From contig NZ_CP133111.1 in NCBI RefSeq assembly GCF_033001325.1, positions 3,798,501 to 3,862,500 of the forward strand: a stretch of DNA of 64,000 nucleotides. The letters are read 5' to 3'. Under the pieces are notes generated by a model that searched no databases, was not told where the DNA came from, and saw only the letters and a program-made list of their open reading frames with translations. Of the stretch, positions 43,380 through 53,490 are shown piece by piece; the stretch's first letter is position 1; the number at the start of each line of letters is the position of its first letter. The stretch comes from Rhodopseudomonas sp. BAL398. Its GTDB lineage: Bacteria > Pseudomonadota > Alphaproteobacteria > Rhizobiales > Xanthobacteraceae. Both the position numbers and the translations under genes were made by a program.

Positions 43380-45074
43380 ATGGCCATGTCATTCCTCGGC
43401 AAGTTTCGCATCCTCACCAAGATCATCAGCGTCATCGTCCTTATCGGCATCATGGTCCTGGGCGGCGCCTGGTACGCCACCAGCCAGATGGACCAAATCG
43501 ACCAAGGCTATTCGAAATTTCTCAACAAGGACGCGCGAAGCTGGATCGCGGTTCCTCGGCTCAGCCGTAACCTCTCCGAGATTCGCTATCTGAGCTACCG
43601 GATGGTCGCCGAAACCGACCCCGAGCCGATCAGGCAAGCCGAAGAGGAGCTCGGCAAGGCGTTCGAGGAAAGCGTCAAGCAGACCAATTCGATCAAGGAG
43701 CTGACGCCCGCTTTTGCCGAACGTGTCGATGCCATTGCCGTCGAAGTGGCGAAGCTGCGCCCCGTGTTGCAGCCGATCATCAAGGCCGCGAAGGCCAACC
43801 AGAATGACCTGGCTCTCGCCCAGCTGCGCTCCCAGGCCCAGCCGATCTTCGACACGGCGGTTGCGGAAACGCGCGCCCTGCGGGTTTCCATCGACAACGC
43901 CATCCACAAGGGCTCGGAAGATCTGACCGACTCGACCAACAACACCATCCGGACGACCTGGATCGTGATGAGCACGATCCTGGCAATCGGCGCCGCGCTC
44001 GGCTTCTGCATCGCGCAATTCGGCATTGCGGCGCCGTTGCGCAGCCTGGTCGGGCTGCTGCAGCAGATGGCGAAGGGTGAAGCGGTCGACATGGTCGGCA
44101 TCGCGCGCAAGGACGAGATCGGCGAGACCGCGCGGGCGGTCGATCAGATCAAGGTGATGCTGGCGGACAAGGCGCGCCAGGAGGCCGAGGCCAAGATCGG
44201 TCAGGACCAAAAGCAGGCGGCCCAGCGCAAGCAGGAGATGATCAAGCTGGCCGACAGTTTCGAAGACGCAGTGGGCGAGATCATCGACACCGTCTCGTCG
44301 GCGTCAACCGAGTTGGAAGCCTCGGCCAGCACCCTGACCGCGACCGCGGAGCGGGCACAGGAAGTCACCACCATGGTCGCGGCGGCGTCCGAGGAAGCCT
44401 CCACCAATGTCCAGTCGGTGGCCTCGGCGACCGAGGAAATGGCCTCGTCGGTCAATGAGATCAGCCGCCAGGTGCAGGAATCCGCCCGGATCGCCAATGA
44501 GGCGGTGGATCAGGCGCGCAAGACCAATGACCGCGTCGGCGAATTGTCGGCTGCCGCGGCCCGGATCGGCGACGTCGTCGAACTGATCAACACCATCGCC
44601 GGCCAGACCAATCTGTTGGCGCTCAACGCCACCATCGAGGCGGCGCGCGCTGGCGAGGCAGGCCGCGGCTTCGCCGTCGTCGCTTCCGAGGTCAAGGCGC
44701 TGGCCGAACAGACCGCCAAGGCCACCGGCGAGATCAGCCAGCAGATCAGCGGCATCCAGTCGGCGACCCAGGAATCGGTGGGGGCGATCCGGGAGATCGG
44801 CACCACCATCGGCAAAATGTCGGAAATCGCCTCGACCATCGCCTCGGCTGTGGAAGAACAGGGCGCGGCGACCCAGGAAATCTCCCGCAACGTCCAGCAG
44901 GCGGCGCAAGGCACCCAGCAGGTGTCGTCCAACATCACCGACGTCCAGCGCGGCGCCACCGAAACCGGCTCGGCGTCATCCCAAGTGCTGTCGGCCGCGC
45001 AGTCGCTGTCGCGCGACAGCAATCGGCTGAAGGACCAGGTCGCCAAATTCCTCGGCACGGTGCGGGCGGCGTAA
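43380..45074 (+). CDS. Methyl-accepting chemotaxis protein
   Basis: A 564-residue chemoreceptor. Membrane helix 1 is about residues 10-30 ([19 protein letters not shown]). A helical-bundle periplasmic domain of about 150 residues follows, then membrane helix 2 ([24 protein letters not shown]), a HAMP domain ([20 protein letters not shown]) and the signalling hairpin with the highly conserved tip ([20 protein letters not shown]). Start ATG 43380 (MAMSFLGKF); 43386 is equally possible. No C-terminal CheR-binding pentapeptide is seen. The ligand is unknown. Confidence 0.93.
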   Translation: MAMSFLGKFRILTKIISVIVLIGIMVLGGAWYATSQMDQIDQGYSKFLNKDARSWIAVPRLSRNLSEIRYLSYRMVAETDPEPIRQAEEELGKAFEESVKQTNSIKELTPAFAERVDAIAVEVAKLRPVLQPIIKAAKANQNDLALAQLRSQAQPIFDTAVAETRALRVSIDNAIHKGSEDLTDSTNNTIRTTWIVMSTILAIGAALGFCIAQFGIAAPLRSLVGLLQQMAKGEAVDMVGIARKDEIGETARAVDQIKVMLADKARQEAEAKIGQDQKQAAQRKQEMIKLADSFEDAVGEIIDTVSSASTELEASASTLTATAERAQEVTTMVAAASEEASTNVQSVASATEEMASSVNEISRQVQESARIANEAVDQARKTNDRVGELSAAAARIGDVVELINTIAGQTNLLALNATIEAARAGEAGRGFAVVASEVKALAEQTAKATGEISQQISGIQSATQESVGAIREIGTTIGKMSEIASTIASAVEEQGAATQEISRNVQQAAQGTQQVSSNITDVQRGATETGSASSQVLSAAQSLSRDSNRLKDQVAKFLGTVRAA

Positions 45075-45081
45075 ATCCCAT

Positions 45082-45112
45082 CGAAAGCCGGGGCCCGTCG
45101 CCCCGGCTTTCG
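45082..45112 (+). terminator. Terminator after the chemoreceptor gene
   Basis: A perfect 13-bp stem CGAAAGCCGGGGC / GCCCCGGCTTTCG with a 5-base loop, 7 bases after the stop, followed by ACTTTG. The T run is short. Confidence 0.8.
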
Positions 45113-45143
45113 ACTTTGCGATCGCGGTCATTGCGGGGAGTGA

Positions 45144-45378
45144 CACCAAAGGGCACGGCCTCTCGTTCGTCATGCCCGGCCTTGTGCCGGGCATCCACGC
45201 CTTGAAAGCCTTGCTGGATCAAATCGCGCTTGATTTCGTCATTGCGAGCCGAGGGCGGCGCGCAGCGCCGTTCGAAAGCGAAGCAATCCAGGAGCGGCAA
45301 GCAAAGACTGGATTGCTTCGTCGCGGAGCCTGTGCCGGACGGCGCGGAACGCGCCGATCCGGTGCTCCTCGCAATGAC
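45144..45378. repeat. Repeat block: family E copy 2 and family A copy 3
   Basis: The 45075-45542 gap holds no gene. Family E lies at 45144-45221, inverted relative to the 3297 copy, with its 9-bp GCCCGGC hairpin. Family A lies at 45238-45378, with an extra segment of about 35 bases (TGTGCCGGACGGCGCGGAAC) between the right inner and outer arms. The two families lie only 16 bases apart here. The remaining 45379-45542 shows nothing I can name. Confidence 0.75.
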
Positions 45379-45542
45379 GGCGTTAACGGCCCGATTATGC
45401 TTATCGCTTTGAGAGCCAGACTCTCAGGAAGATTCAGCGTTTGCGCCCGGCAAGACTGCGCGCGCCTGGAATCACCGCATCCTCGATTTCAAGATTGTTG
45501 GTCTCAAGCGGGAGACCTGGCCGAACTGCGCCAGGACCGCCG

Positions 45543-45743
45543 TCAGGCCGAGATGTCGACGCTGCCGCCGACGCCGGTGCCGACATTGGCGAGCGACGAC
45601 AGGCTCTGCTGCGCCGAGCCGAGCAGCGTCGTCACGGCGGACTTTTCGGCGTCCATGTTGGATTTCATAATGGTGGCGGCGACCTGGGTCTGCACGCTGC
45701 CGGATTTCGCCGCCATCACGCTGGCGACCAAGCTCATATCCAT
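45543..45743 (-). CDS. YjfB-like putative motility protein
   Basis: A 66-residue protein of the YjfB family: MDMSLVASVMAAKSGSVQTQVAATIMKSNMDAEKSAV, then a Ser/Gly-rich tail ending VDISA. Family members occur with motility genes but have no known mechanism. GGAG upstream favours ATG 45743 over TTG 45749. It sits 60 bases downstream of the 3-hydroxybutyryl-CoA dehydrogenase gene and past the chemoreceptor. Confidence 0.72.
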   Translation of the reverse strand: MDMSLVASVMAAKSGSVQTQVAATIMKSNMDAEKSAVTTLLGSAQQSLSSLANVGTGVGGSVDISA

Positions 45744-45803
45744 GCGCAATACTCCATCGCGGCAGACTGAGGCCGACCAGTTAACGATCCGTGAAAAGCC
45801 GCC

Positions 45804-46685
45804 TCAGCGGGTCGGGACCGGCTTGTCGCCGCGATAGTCGTAGAAGCCGCGCTGGGTCTTGCGGCCGAGCCAGCCGGCCTCGACGTATTTGACCAGCAAC
45901 GGACAGGGCCGGTATTTCGAATCCGCCAGGCCCTCATGCAGCACCTGCATGATCGACAGGCAGGTATCGAGACCGATGAAATCGGCCAGCTCCAGCGGCC
46001 CCATCGGATGATGCGCGCCGAGCTTCATCGCGGCGTCGATCGCCTCGACATTGCCGACGCCCTCATACAGCGTGTAGATCGCCTCGTTGATCATCGGCAG
46101 CAGAATGCGGTTGACGATGAAGGCCGGGAAATCCTCCGACACCGCGATATATTTGCCGAGCCGGGTGACGAATTCCTTGGCGGCCTCGAAGGTCGCGTCG
46201 TCGGTGGCGATGCCGCGGATCAGTTCGACCAGCTCCATCAGCGGCACCGGATTCATGAAGTGAATGCCGATGAAGCGTTCCGGACGGTCGGTCGAGGCGG
46301 CCAGCCTTGTGATCGAGATCGACGAGGTGTTGGAGGCGATGATCGCCTCCGGCTTCAGCGTCGCGCACAGATCGAGGAAGACCTTGCGCTTGATGTCCTC
46401 CTTCTCGACCGCGGTCTCGATCACCAGGTCGCAATCGGCCAGGCCCTCGAGTTTCTCGGCGGCGGAAATCCGGGTCAGCGCCTGCTGGCGGGCCTCCTCG
46501 GTGATGATCTTCTTGGCGACCTGCCGCGACAGATTGCCGTTGATGGTCGCCATCGCCGATTTCAGGCGATCGGCGGAGACATCGTTCAGCACCACGTCGT
46601 AGCCGCCCAGCGCGGCCACATGCGCGATCCCGTTGCCCATCTGGCCCGAGCCGATCACGCCGACTTTTTTGATTGCTACCGCCAT
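45804..46685 (-). CDS. hbd: 3-hydroxybutyryl-CoA dehydrogenase
   Basis: A 293-residue NAD(P)-dependent enzyme that oxidises 3-hydroxyacyl-CoA or reduces acetoacetyl-CoA. The Rossmann motif is VGVIGSGQMGNGIAHVAAL. The catalytic histidine and glutamate lie in GIHFMNPVPLMELVE, and the SNTSSISITRLA segment is also conserved. The length is typical. It is followed upstream on the same strand by etfBA at a distance of 179 bases, consistent with a shared role in fatty-acid or polyhydroxybutyrate metabolism. Confidence 0.93.
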   Translation of the reverse strand: MAVAIKKVGVIGSGQMGNGIAHVAALGGYDVVLNDVSADRLKSAMATINGNLSRQVAKKIITEEARQQALTRISAAEKLEGLADCDLVIETAVEKEDIKRKVFLDLCATLKPEAIIASNTSSISITRLAASTDRPERFIGIHFMNPVPLMELVELIRGIATDDATFEAAKEFVTRLGKYIAVSEDFPAFIVNRILLPMINEAIYTLYEGVGNVEAIDAAMKLGAHHPMGPLELADFIGLDTCLSIMQVLHEGLADSKYRPCPLLVKYVEAGWLGRKTQRGFYDYRGDKPVPTR

Positions 46686-46864
46686 CTTGTCATCTCACTG
46701 GGAAGGTTCGGCCCGCGGAGCGCGGTCCGGTCCATCCTCGCATAAACTTCGGCCGGAGTCCGTCGCAGCGGCCAATACAGCATTTCAGGGTAAACCACCC
46801 TGATCGCAAACAGCTCCAATCCATCGACCGGAACCGGCACTGGCCGGCTCCGGTTAGGATTGGC

Positions 46865-47815
46865 TTAGCGCCCGAGCTTACCGAGCGCCTCGGTCAGTTC
46901 GGGAACCGCCTGGTAGAGATCCGCAACCAGACCGTAATCGGCAACCTGGAAGATCGGCGCGTCCTCGTCCTTGTTGATCGCGACGATCACCTTGGAGTCC
47001 TTCATGCCGGCCAGATGCTGGATCGCGCCGGAAATCCCGATCGCGATATACAGCTCCGGCGCCACCACCTTCCCGGTCTGGCCGACCTGCCAGTCGTTCG
47101 GGGCGTAGCCGGCATCGACCGCGGCGCGCGAGGCGCCGACGCCGGCGCCGAGCTTGTCGGCGAGCGGCTCGATATATTTGGTGAAGTTCTCGCGGCTTTG
47201 CATCGCGCGGCCGCCGGAGACGATGATCTTGGCCGAGGCCAGCTCCGGACGGTCGCTCTTGGCGACTTCCTCGCCGACGAAGCTGGACAGGCCCGGATCG
47301 GCCGCCGCCGTCACGGCTTCGACCGTGGCGCTGCCGCCCTCGCCGGCCGCCGCGAAGGTCGAGGTGCGCACGGTGATCACCTTCTTGGCGTCCTTCGACT
47401 TCACCGTCTGGATCGCATTGCCGGCATAGATCGGACGCTCGAACGTGTCGGGCGCCACCACCTTGATGATCTCCGATACCTGCATCACGTCCAGCAACGC
47501 GGCCACGCGCGGCATCACATTCTTGAAGCGCGAGGTCGCAGGCGCGACGATCGCGTCATAGGACGGCGCCAGCGACACGATCAGCGCGGCCAATGGCTCG
47601 GCCAGATCGTGCTCATAGATTGGAGCGTCCGCCAGCAGCACCTTGGTGACGCCGGCGAGCTTGGCGGCGCTGTCGGCGGCCGCCTTGGTACCCTCACCGC
47701 CGCCGGCGACCAGCACGTGAACCTCAGCGCCGAGCGCCGTGGCCGCGGTCAGCGCCTTGTTGGTGGAATCCTTGACGGTGACGTGGTCGTGTTCGGCAAT
47801 CAATAGCGTGGTCAT
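46865..47815 (-). CDS. etfA: Electron transfer flavoprotein subunit alpha
   Basis: A 316-residue subunit carrying the FAD. The C-terminal signature [29 protein letters not shown] and the [18 protein letters not shown] segment are intact. The gene overlaps etfB by one base (TGATG), so the two are translated together. It passes electrons from acyl-CoA dehydrogenases to the quinone pool. Confidence 0.96.
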   Translation of the reverse strand: MTTLLIAEHDHVTVKDSTNKALTAATALGAEVHVLVAGGGEGTKAAADSAAKLAGVTKVLLADAPIYEHDLAEPLAALIVSLAPSYDAIVAPATSRFKNVMPRVAALLDVMQVSEIIKVVAPDTFERPIYAGNAIQTVKSKDAKKVITVRTSTFAAAGEGGSATVEAVTAAADPGLSSFVGEEVAKSDRPELASAKIIVSGGRAMQSRENFTKYIEPLADKLGAGVGASRAAVDAGYAPNDWQVGQTGKVVAPELYIAIGISGAIQHLAGMKDSKVIVAINKDEDAPIFQVADYGLVADLYQAVPELTEALGKLGR

Positions 47816-48564
47816 CAGATCACCCCCGCTTCGTCTTTGAGTTTAGTGACCAGTTCGGCGACGTCCTTGACCTTGACGCCGGCCTTGCGGCCGCCGGGCT
47901 CGACGGTCTTGAGAACCTCGAGACGCGGCGCGATATCGACGCCGTATTGCTCGGCGGTCTTTTCGTCGATCGGCTTCTTCTTCGCCTTCATGATGTTGGG
48001 CAGGCTGGCGTAGCGCGGCTCGTTGAGCCGCAGATCGGTGGTGACGATCGCCGGGCCCTTGAGTTTCACGGTCTGCGAGCCGCCATCGACTTCGCGCGAC
48101 ACGGTGAAGTCGGAGCCGTCGACCTCGAGCTTGGAGGCGAAGGTGGCCTGCGACCAGCCCAGCAGCGCCGCCAGCATCTGGCCGGTCTGGTTGGAATCGT
48201 CGTCGATCGCCTGCTTGCCGAGAATGATCAGTCCGGGCTTCTCCTCGTCGGCGATGCCCTTGAGGATCTTGGCCACCGCGAGCGGCTCGACGCTGCCGTC
48301 GACCTTGACCAGGATGCCGCGATCGGCGCCCATCGCCAGACCGGTGCGGATCGTTTCCGAGGCTTGCGCCGGGCCGATCGAGACCACCACGATTTCCGTC
48401 GCCTTGCCGGCCTCTTTCAGGCGCAGGGCTTCCTCGACGGCGATTTCATCGAACGGATTCATCGACATCTTGACGTTGGTGAGTTCAACGCCGGATCCGT
48501 CGCTCTTGACCCTGATCTTGACGTTGTAGTCGACCACCCGCTTCACCGGCACCAGAACCTTCAT
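47815..48564 (-). CDS. etfB: Electron transfer flavoprotein subunit beta
   Basis: A 249-residue AMP-binding subunit: [19 protein letters not shown] at the start, [17 protein letters not shown], and the recognition loop region [21 protein letters not shown] that docks on partner dehydrogenases. Overlaps etfA by one base. Confidence 0.96.
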   Translation of the reverse strand: MKVLVPVKRVVDYNVKIRVKSDGSGVELTNVKMSMNPFDEIAVEEALRLKEAGKATEIVVVSIGPAQASETIRTGLAMGADRGILVKVDGSVEPLAVAKILKGIADEEKPGLIILGKQAIDDDSNQTGQMLAALLGWSQATFASKLEVDGSDFTVSREVDGGSQTVKLKGPAIVTTDLRLNEPRYASLPNIMKAKKKPIDEKTAEQYGVDIAPRLEVLKTVEPGGRKAGVKVKDVAELVTKLKDEAGVI

Positions 48565-48665
48565 CGATCCTCTTTCGTGTTGAGCGTTATTGTCTGTCGT
48601 GGCGGCGGAACCTAAAGCCCCCGCTATCGGCGGTCAACGCGGCAAAACCAAAAACCGCGGATTGC

Positions 48666-49238
48666 TTAGCGGTTCTGGCCCGGAACCCAGAGCACGTCGC
48701 CGACGCCATTGGCGTTGGCGGCCCGGCTGGCGACGAACAGGAAGTCCGACAGCCGGTTGACGTACTGAATCGCCGCGGCGCTGACCCGCTCGTCGGGCAG
48801 CGCCGCCAATTCCGCCATTACGCGTTCCGCGCGGCGGCATATTGTGCGGGCGACGTGCAGATGCGCCGCGGCCGGCGTGCCGCCGGGCAGCACGAAGGAG
48901 GTCAATGGCGCCAGCCGATCGTTGAGCAGGTCGATGTCGTGTTCCAGCCGCGCCACCTGGGTCGACAGCATCCGCAATCGTTCGGCCTTGCCGTCGCGCT
49001 CGGGCACCGCAAGGTCGGCGCCGAGATCGAACAGATCGTTCTGAATCCGGCCGATCATGGCGTCGATCTCGGGCGCATCGGCCAGATGCAGCCGCGCCAC
49101 GCCGAGTGCCGCATTGGTCTCGTCCACGGTTCCATAGGCGCTGATGCGTAGATCATATTTCGCGCGACGCTCGCCGCTGCCGAGCGCGGTGGTGCCGTCA
49201 TCGCCGGTCCGGGTGTAGATCCGATTGAGAACCACCAT
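48666..49238 (-). CDS. Corrinoid adenosyltransferase, PduO type
   Basis: A 190-residue ATP:cob(I)alamin adenosyltransferase. The ATP-binding N terminus RIYTRTGDDGTTALGSGERRAKYDLRISAYGTVDETNA and the HVARTICRRAERVM helix define the PduO class. ATG 49238 (MVVLNRIY) starts 2 bases after the stop of the small membrane protein gene, so the two form an operon. Its role is adenosylcobalamin supply. Confidence 0.93.
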   Translation of the reverse strand: MVVLNRIYTRTGDDGTTALGSGERRAKYDLRISAYGTVDETNAALGVARLHLADAPEIDAMIGRIQNDLFDLGADLAVPERDGKAERLRMLSTQVARLEHDIDLLNDRLAPLTSFVLPGGTPAAAHLHVARTICRRAERVMAELAALPDERVSAAAIQYVNRLSDFLFVASRAANANGVGDVLWVPGQNR

Positions 49239-49240
49239 GC

Positions 49241-49435
49241 TCAGCGTCCCATCGCCCAGACCGCCAGCATGGTGACGATGATCGCGGCGAATTGCAGCAG
49301 CACCCGCCACCGCATCAAGGTCTGCGATCGGTTCGGCGAGCCGCCGCGCATCATGTTGATCAGCCCGAGCAGCAACACCAACGTCACCGCGCCGACCAGG
49401 ACAGGGAGGAGAATTGAGCTCAGAAATGTTGTCAT
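49241..49435 (-). CDS. Small twin-transmembrane HIG1-like protein
   Basis: A 64-residue protein with two membrane helices (LLPVLVGAVTLVLLLGLINMM and LLQFAAIIVTMLAVWAM) joined by a basic loop RGGSPNRSQTLMRWR. The loop motif resembles the HIG1 (hypoxia-induced) family, whose members associate with respiratory complexes. The function here is unknown. Two bases separate it from the corrinoid adenosyltransferase gene. Confidence 0.78.
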   Translation of the reverse strand: MTTFLSSILLPVLVGAVTLVLLLGLINMMRGGSPNRSQTLMRWRVLLQFAAIIVTMLAVWAMGR

Positions 49436-49598
49436 CAGGTCTTATAACACCGCTGCCGGGTCCTTGCCATCTGGGGTCTGCCATCTCATGAAACCGGCGC
49501 CAGCGCAACGATCTGGTCATTTGCCGGTTAGTATCGGATGGTAGGCCCTCGCACGTCCAAACCCGCGCCGCGCCGTGCCGTCGCATCAAGGGGAAGCC

Positions 49599-50492
49599 GT
49601 GAGGCAGATTCGCTACGCTTACATGGTCGGAATGGACGCCTTCTACACTTTTCTGGCCGATGACGGCTGGGCCATCTCCAGCCACATCGCGCTGTCGTCG
49701 CTGATGGCGCTATTCCCATTCCTGATCGTGCTGACCTCGCTGGCCGGCGTGTTCGGCTCCAAGGACCTCGCCGACCAGGCCGCAAGCCTGATGTTGCAGG
49801 TCTGGCCGGCGCAGGTCGCCGACACCCTGACGGGCGAGATTCACGACGTCCTGACCACCTCGCGCGGCGACGCCCTGACCATCGGCTTGGTGCTGGCACT
49901 GTATTTTGCCTCCAACGGCGTCGAGAGCCTGCGGATCGCGTTGAATCGCGCCTATGCGGTGGTCGAGCAGCGGCCGTGGTACTGGCTGCGGCTGGAATCG
50001 ATCGGCTACACCCTGGTCGCCGCCTTCACCGCGCTGGCGATGTCGTTCCTGATCGTGCTCGGCCCGCTGCTGCTGGCGGCGGCGCGGCGCTACATCCCGT
50101 TGCTGGTCGAGAACAACGCCATTTTGGTCAACCTCGCGCGCTACGGCATCACCATCACCGCGCTGATCGTCGCGCTGTTCATCCTGCATGCCTGGCTGCC
50201 GACCGGGCGCCGCACTTTGGCGCAGATCTTCCCGGGCATCGTGTTCACCATGCTGGCCTCGCTGCTCTCCAGCGTCGGCTTCGGCATGTATCTGGCGCAC
50301 TTCGCCAGCAACTACGTCACGATGTATGCGGGCCTCGCCTCGGTAATCATCGCGCTGGTGTTTCTGTATTTCATCTCCGCGATTTTCGTGTTCGGCGGCG
50401 AGCTCAACGCCGCGATCATCAAGTCTAGGCTGCCGAGCGGTGGCTCGCTGCAAGCAGCGCAGTCGCGAGCGCCCGCGGAGACACCGGCTTGA
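49599..50492 (+). CDS. YihY/BrkB family inner membrane protein
   Basis: About 297 residues with six membrane helices of the YihY (formerly BrkB) family. Typical segments are ALSSLMALFPFLIVLTSLAG, ASNGVESLRIALNRAY and the C-terminal YAGLASVIIALVFLYFISAIFVFGGELNAA. Function is unproven in the family. GTG 49599 behind AAGGGGAA is my choice; GTG 49575 is possible. The 3' end overlaps the convergent histidine kinase gene by 68 bases. Confidence 0.88.
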   Translation: MRQIRYAYMVGMDAFYTFLADDGWAISSHIALSSLMALFPFLIVLTSLAGVFGSKDLADQAASLMLQVWPAQVADTLTGEIHDVLTTSRGDALTIGLVLALYFASNGVESLRIALNRAYAVVEQRPWYWLRLESIGYTLVAAFTALAMSFLIVLGPLLLAAARRYIPLLVENNAILVNLARYGITITALIVALFILHAWLPTGRRTLAQIFPGIVFTMLASLLSSVGFGMYLAHFASNYVTMYAGLASVIIALVFLYFISAIFVFGGELNAAIIKSRLPSGGSLQAAQSRAPAETPA

Positions 50493-51723
50493 GCAGGAAG
50501 GCGTCGGCGCCGGCCGCGAGCGAGGCGGCCTCGTCGTCGTCGCGCCCGGACACGCCGATGACGGCGATGCTGCCAAGCGGCGGCGGCAGCGCCCGGATCC
50601 GCCCGATCGCCTCGATGCCGTTGATGCCGGGCAGCACCATATCCATCAGCACCGCGTCGAACATCCCGCCTTGCGAAAAGCCCTGCGCCAGCCGTTCGAC
50701 GACGGCTTCGCCGCGCCCGATGAATTCGGTCTGATGGCCGAGTTCGTTCAGGATCGCGTTGAGCACCACCCGGCCGAACGGATTGTCCTCGACGCCGAGA
50801 ATCCGCAATGCCGGCGTCGGGCCCAATGACGCATCGCCATTGTGACGTCCGGCCGATGGTGGTTTCGCCCGCGTCAGCTGCACCGTCAGCGTGAAAATCG
50901 TACCGCCGCCGGCGCGCTGCGCCACCGCGACATCGCCGCCCATCGCGCGGGCGATGTGCTTGACCGATGACAGCCCAAGGCCGGCGCCGCCGAACCGCGC
51001 CGCGATGGTGACATTGGCCTGTGAGAACGGACGGAACAGGCGCTTGATCTCGGCCAGCGACAAGCCGATGCCGCTGTCGGAGACTGCGAACACCACACCG
51101 ACCGTCTGCTTCGAGCCCCCGGGGACCGACGACACCTTCAGGGTGACGTCGCCGCGCTCGGTGAACTTCACCGCATTGTCGATCAGGTTTTCCAGCGCCG
51201 CGCGCAGCCGCACCGAATCGCCGATCACGAAGGCCGGCAGCCGCGGCGAGATCGTCACCGCCGAACGCAGCCCCCGGGCCACCGCCCGGCCGGCCAGCGA
51301 ATCGCCGGCATTGCGCGCCAGCGCCCGCAGATCGAAGAATTCCTGACGCACGCCGAGATCGGATTTGCTGCTGCGGGCCGCATCGACGAACAGGGTGGCG
51401 AGCCCGGCCAAATGTTCGGCGCCGGCCTTGATGGTATCGACCCAGCGCCGCTCGCGTTCGTCCAGATCCGACGTCGCCAGCAGGTCGCTGACCGCCAGAA
51501 TCCCGGTCAGCGGCGTCCGCACCTCATGGGCGAAAGCAGCCAGCGCCGCCTCCACCACGCGGGGGCCATAATGGCGCGTCTTCGGCTTTGGTCGGGATTT
51601 GGTTTCCGGCTTGATGACTGACTTGGGTGCTGGCTTGGCCACGACGACTTTCCGGACACGCTTCTTCAGCGTCCCCGACACTTGTGTCCGTGAGCTGCGC
51701 AACGCGCGCGATTTCAGCGCCAT
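50425..51723 (-). CDS. Soluble hybrid histidine kinase with C-terminal receiver
   Basis: A 432-residue protein without membrane helices. A Lys/Pro-rich N terminus (about 1-50) precedes a histidine kinase core: H-box AAFAHEVRTPLTGIL, N-box ALENLIDNAVKF, G1 VSDSGIGLS and G2 GGAGLGLSSVK. A C-terminal receiver follows, with VEDN, phosphoacceptor VLMDMVLP and KPV. There is no sensor domain or cognate regulator nearby, so its input may be a partner protein. CAGGAG precedes ATG 51723. The gene overlaps yihY by 68 bases tail to tail. Confidence 0.92.
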   Translation of the reverse strand: MALKSRALRSSRTQVSGTLKKRVRKVVVAKPAPKSVIKPETKSRPKPKTRHYGPRVVEAALAAFAHEVRTPLTGILAVSDLLATSDLDERERRWVDTIKAGAEHLAGLATLFVDAARSSKSDLGVRQEFFDLRALARNAGDSLAGRAVARGLRSAVTISPRLPAFVIGDSVRLRAALENLIDNAVKFTERGDVTLKVSSVPGGSKQTVGVVFAVSDSGIGLSLAEIKRLFRPFSQANVTIAARFGGAGLGLSSVKHIARAMGGDVAVAQRAGGGTIFTLTVQLTRAKPPSAGRHNGDASLGPTPALRILGVEDNPFGRVVLNAILNELGHQTEFIGRGEAVVERLAQGFSQGGMFDAVLMDMVLPGINGIEAIGRIRALPPPLGSIAVIGVSGRDDDEAASLAAGADAFLLKPVSPRALATALLAASHRSAA

Positions 51724-51822
51724 GATACTCCTGCCCCACCGCCAGCAACACACTGGCACGGAGCGGTTCCCGGAGTCACGCCTGGTCGTGACGCTATACC
51801 CTCTAACCGCGCGGTCCCGATG

Positions 51823-52713
51823 TCAGGTCGGGTCGGCCAGTCCGACCATCGCCCTGATCTCGGCCGGCGTCACGCCGGTGCTGCGCAACTGCCGCAAGCC
51901 GGTGGCCTTGGCGGATTTCGACAGCTTCCGGCCCGTCGAATCGACCAGCAAGGCGTGGTGCCGGTAAAGCGGCGGCGGCAGGTCAAGCAAGGCCTGCAAC
52001 AGCCGGTGCAAGCTGGTCGACCAGAACAGGTCACAGCCGCGCACCACTTCGGTCACCCCCTGCAGCGCGTCGTCGACCACCACCGCAAGGTGATAGCTGG
52101 TCGGGGTCTCCTTGCGGGCGATGATCGCATCGCCCCAGGCCAGCGGATCGGCCGCGACCGCGCCGGTCTCGCCATTCGGTCCCTGGCCGCGTTCATCCCA
52201 AAACAGATCGCCTGACAGATCGCCGAGGCGGGCCAACGCCGCTGCGACATCGAGCCGCAGCGCGAATCGCGTTCCCCGCTCGATCAGTCGGGTACGTTCA
52301 TCCGTCGACAATTGCTTGGCGGTGCCAGGATACAAGGGCGCGCCATCGGGATCGCGCGGCCATTGCCCCTGCGCGTCATTTTCCGCCACCAGCCTGGCAA
52401 TCTCGCCGCGGCTTTCGAACGACGGATAGATCAGGCCGATTGCCTGCAGCCGCGTCAGCGCCTTGAGATATTGTTCCAGATGCTCGGATTGCCGCCGAAC
52501 CGGGGTTTCCCATTCGATGCCGAGCCAGGCCAGATCCTCGAGCGCCGCGGCCTTGAATTCCGGCCTGCAGCGGGTGGCGTCGATGTCCTCGATCCGCAGC
52601 AGCAGGCGACCGCCGGCGGCGCGCGCCAGGTCGAAATTCAGCAACGCCGAATAGGCATGGCCGAGATGCAAATAGCCATTGGGACTCGGGGCGAATCGGA
52701 AAACGGGTGGCAT
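51823..52713 (-). CDS. gluQRS: Glutamyl-Q tRNA(Asp) synthetase
   Basis: A 296-residue truncated glutamyl-tRNA synthetase that attaches glutamate to queuosine in tRNA-Asp. The class I signatures are FAPSPNGYLHLGHAYSAL and KLSKS (GRKLSKSAKA). It lacks the anticodon-binding domain, as the family does. The zinc-binding YPCFCxR motif of homologues reads YPSFESR here, so that metal site has been lost. It is divergent from alkA across 34 bases. Confidence 0.92.
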   Translation of the reverse strand: MPPVFRFAPSPNGYLHLGHAYSALLNFDLARAAGGRLLLRIEDIDATRCRPEFKAAALEDLAWLGIEWETPVRRQSEHLEQYLKALTRLQAIGLIYPSFESRGEIARLVAENDAQGQWPRDPDGAPLYPGTAKQLSTDERTRLIERGTRFALRLDVAAALARLGDLSGDLFWDERGQGPNGETGAVAADPLAWGDAIIARKETPTSYHLAVVVDDALQGVTEVVRGCDLFWSTSLHRLLQALLDLPPPLYRHHALLVDSTGRKLSKSAKATGLRQLRSTGVTPAEIRAMVGLADPT

Positions 52714-52747
52714 TGATCTCTTTCGGCGGACATGATGGTTCTAGCGC

Positions 52748-53488
52748 ATGACCGTCCACCTCAACAGCCAGACCGACCTCGACGCCGCCATCAAGGCGCT
52801 GGTCAAGCGCGATCCGCGGCTCAAGCCCGTGCTCAAGATCGCCGGGATGCCGGCGCTGCGGCGGCGCGACCCCGGCTTCACGGGGCTCGCCGCGATCGTC
52901 TGCGGCCAGCAATTGTCGGTGGCCTCGGCGGCTGCGATTTGGGGGCGGGTCAGCACCGCCTTCGATCCGTTTCACCATGACGCGATCCGCCGCGCCCGCG
53001 CCGATCGGCTGGGCCGGCTCGGCCTGTCGGCGGCGAAGATCAAGACGCTGAAGAACCTGTCGCGCGAATTGGCCGCCGAGCGGCTCAATCTCGACGTGCT
53101 GGCCAATGAGGACGCCGACGCCGCGCACAATACGCTGACCGCTTTGCACGGCATCGGGCCGTGGACCGCCGACATCTATCTGCTGTTTTGCCTCGGCCAT
53201 GGCGATGCCTGGCCGGCCGGCGACCTCGCGGTGCAGGAGGCGATGCGGATCGGGCTTGGGCTCAAGACGCGGCCGACGCCGAAACAGATGGCGCCGCTGG
53301 CCGAGCCCTGGCGCCCGCTGCGCGGCGCCGCCGCGCATCTGTGGTGGGCCTATTACCATGCCATCAAGAAGCGCGAGGGCGTGATCGGCACGCAAGCCAA
53401 AGCGAACAAAGTTTTAAACACGCCGGCCGTCGCAAAACCGACATCCGCCAAGGCGAAACTCCCGGCGATCAACAAGCCGGGATCGTGA
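52748..53488 (+). CDS. alkA: DNA-3-methyladenine glycosylase II family protein
   Basis: A 246-residue base-excision enzyme of the HhH-GPD fold. The helix-hairpin-helix LHGIGPWTADIYLLF and catalytic aspartate PAGDLAVQEAM are present, matching the AlkA family that removes alkylated purines. The last 35 residues are a basic Lys/Ala tail. The stop overlaps a possible GTG start of the next gene (GTGA). Confidence 0.9.
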   Translation: MTVHLNSQTDLDAAIKALVKRDPRLKPVLKIAGMPALRRRDPGFTGLAAIVCGQQLSVASAAAIWGRVSTAFDPFHHDAIRRARADRLGRLGLSAAKIKTLKNLSRELAAERLNLDVLANEDADAAHNTLTALHGIGPWTADIYLLFCLGHGDAWPAGDLAVQEAMRIGLGLKTRPTPKQMAPLAEPWRPLRGAAAHLWWAYYHAIKKREGVIGTQAKANKVLNTPAVAKPTSAKAKLPAINKPGS

Positions 53489-53490
53489 CA

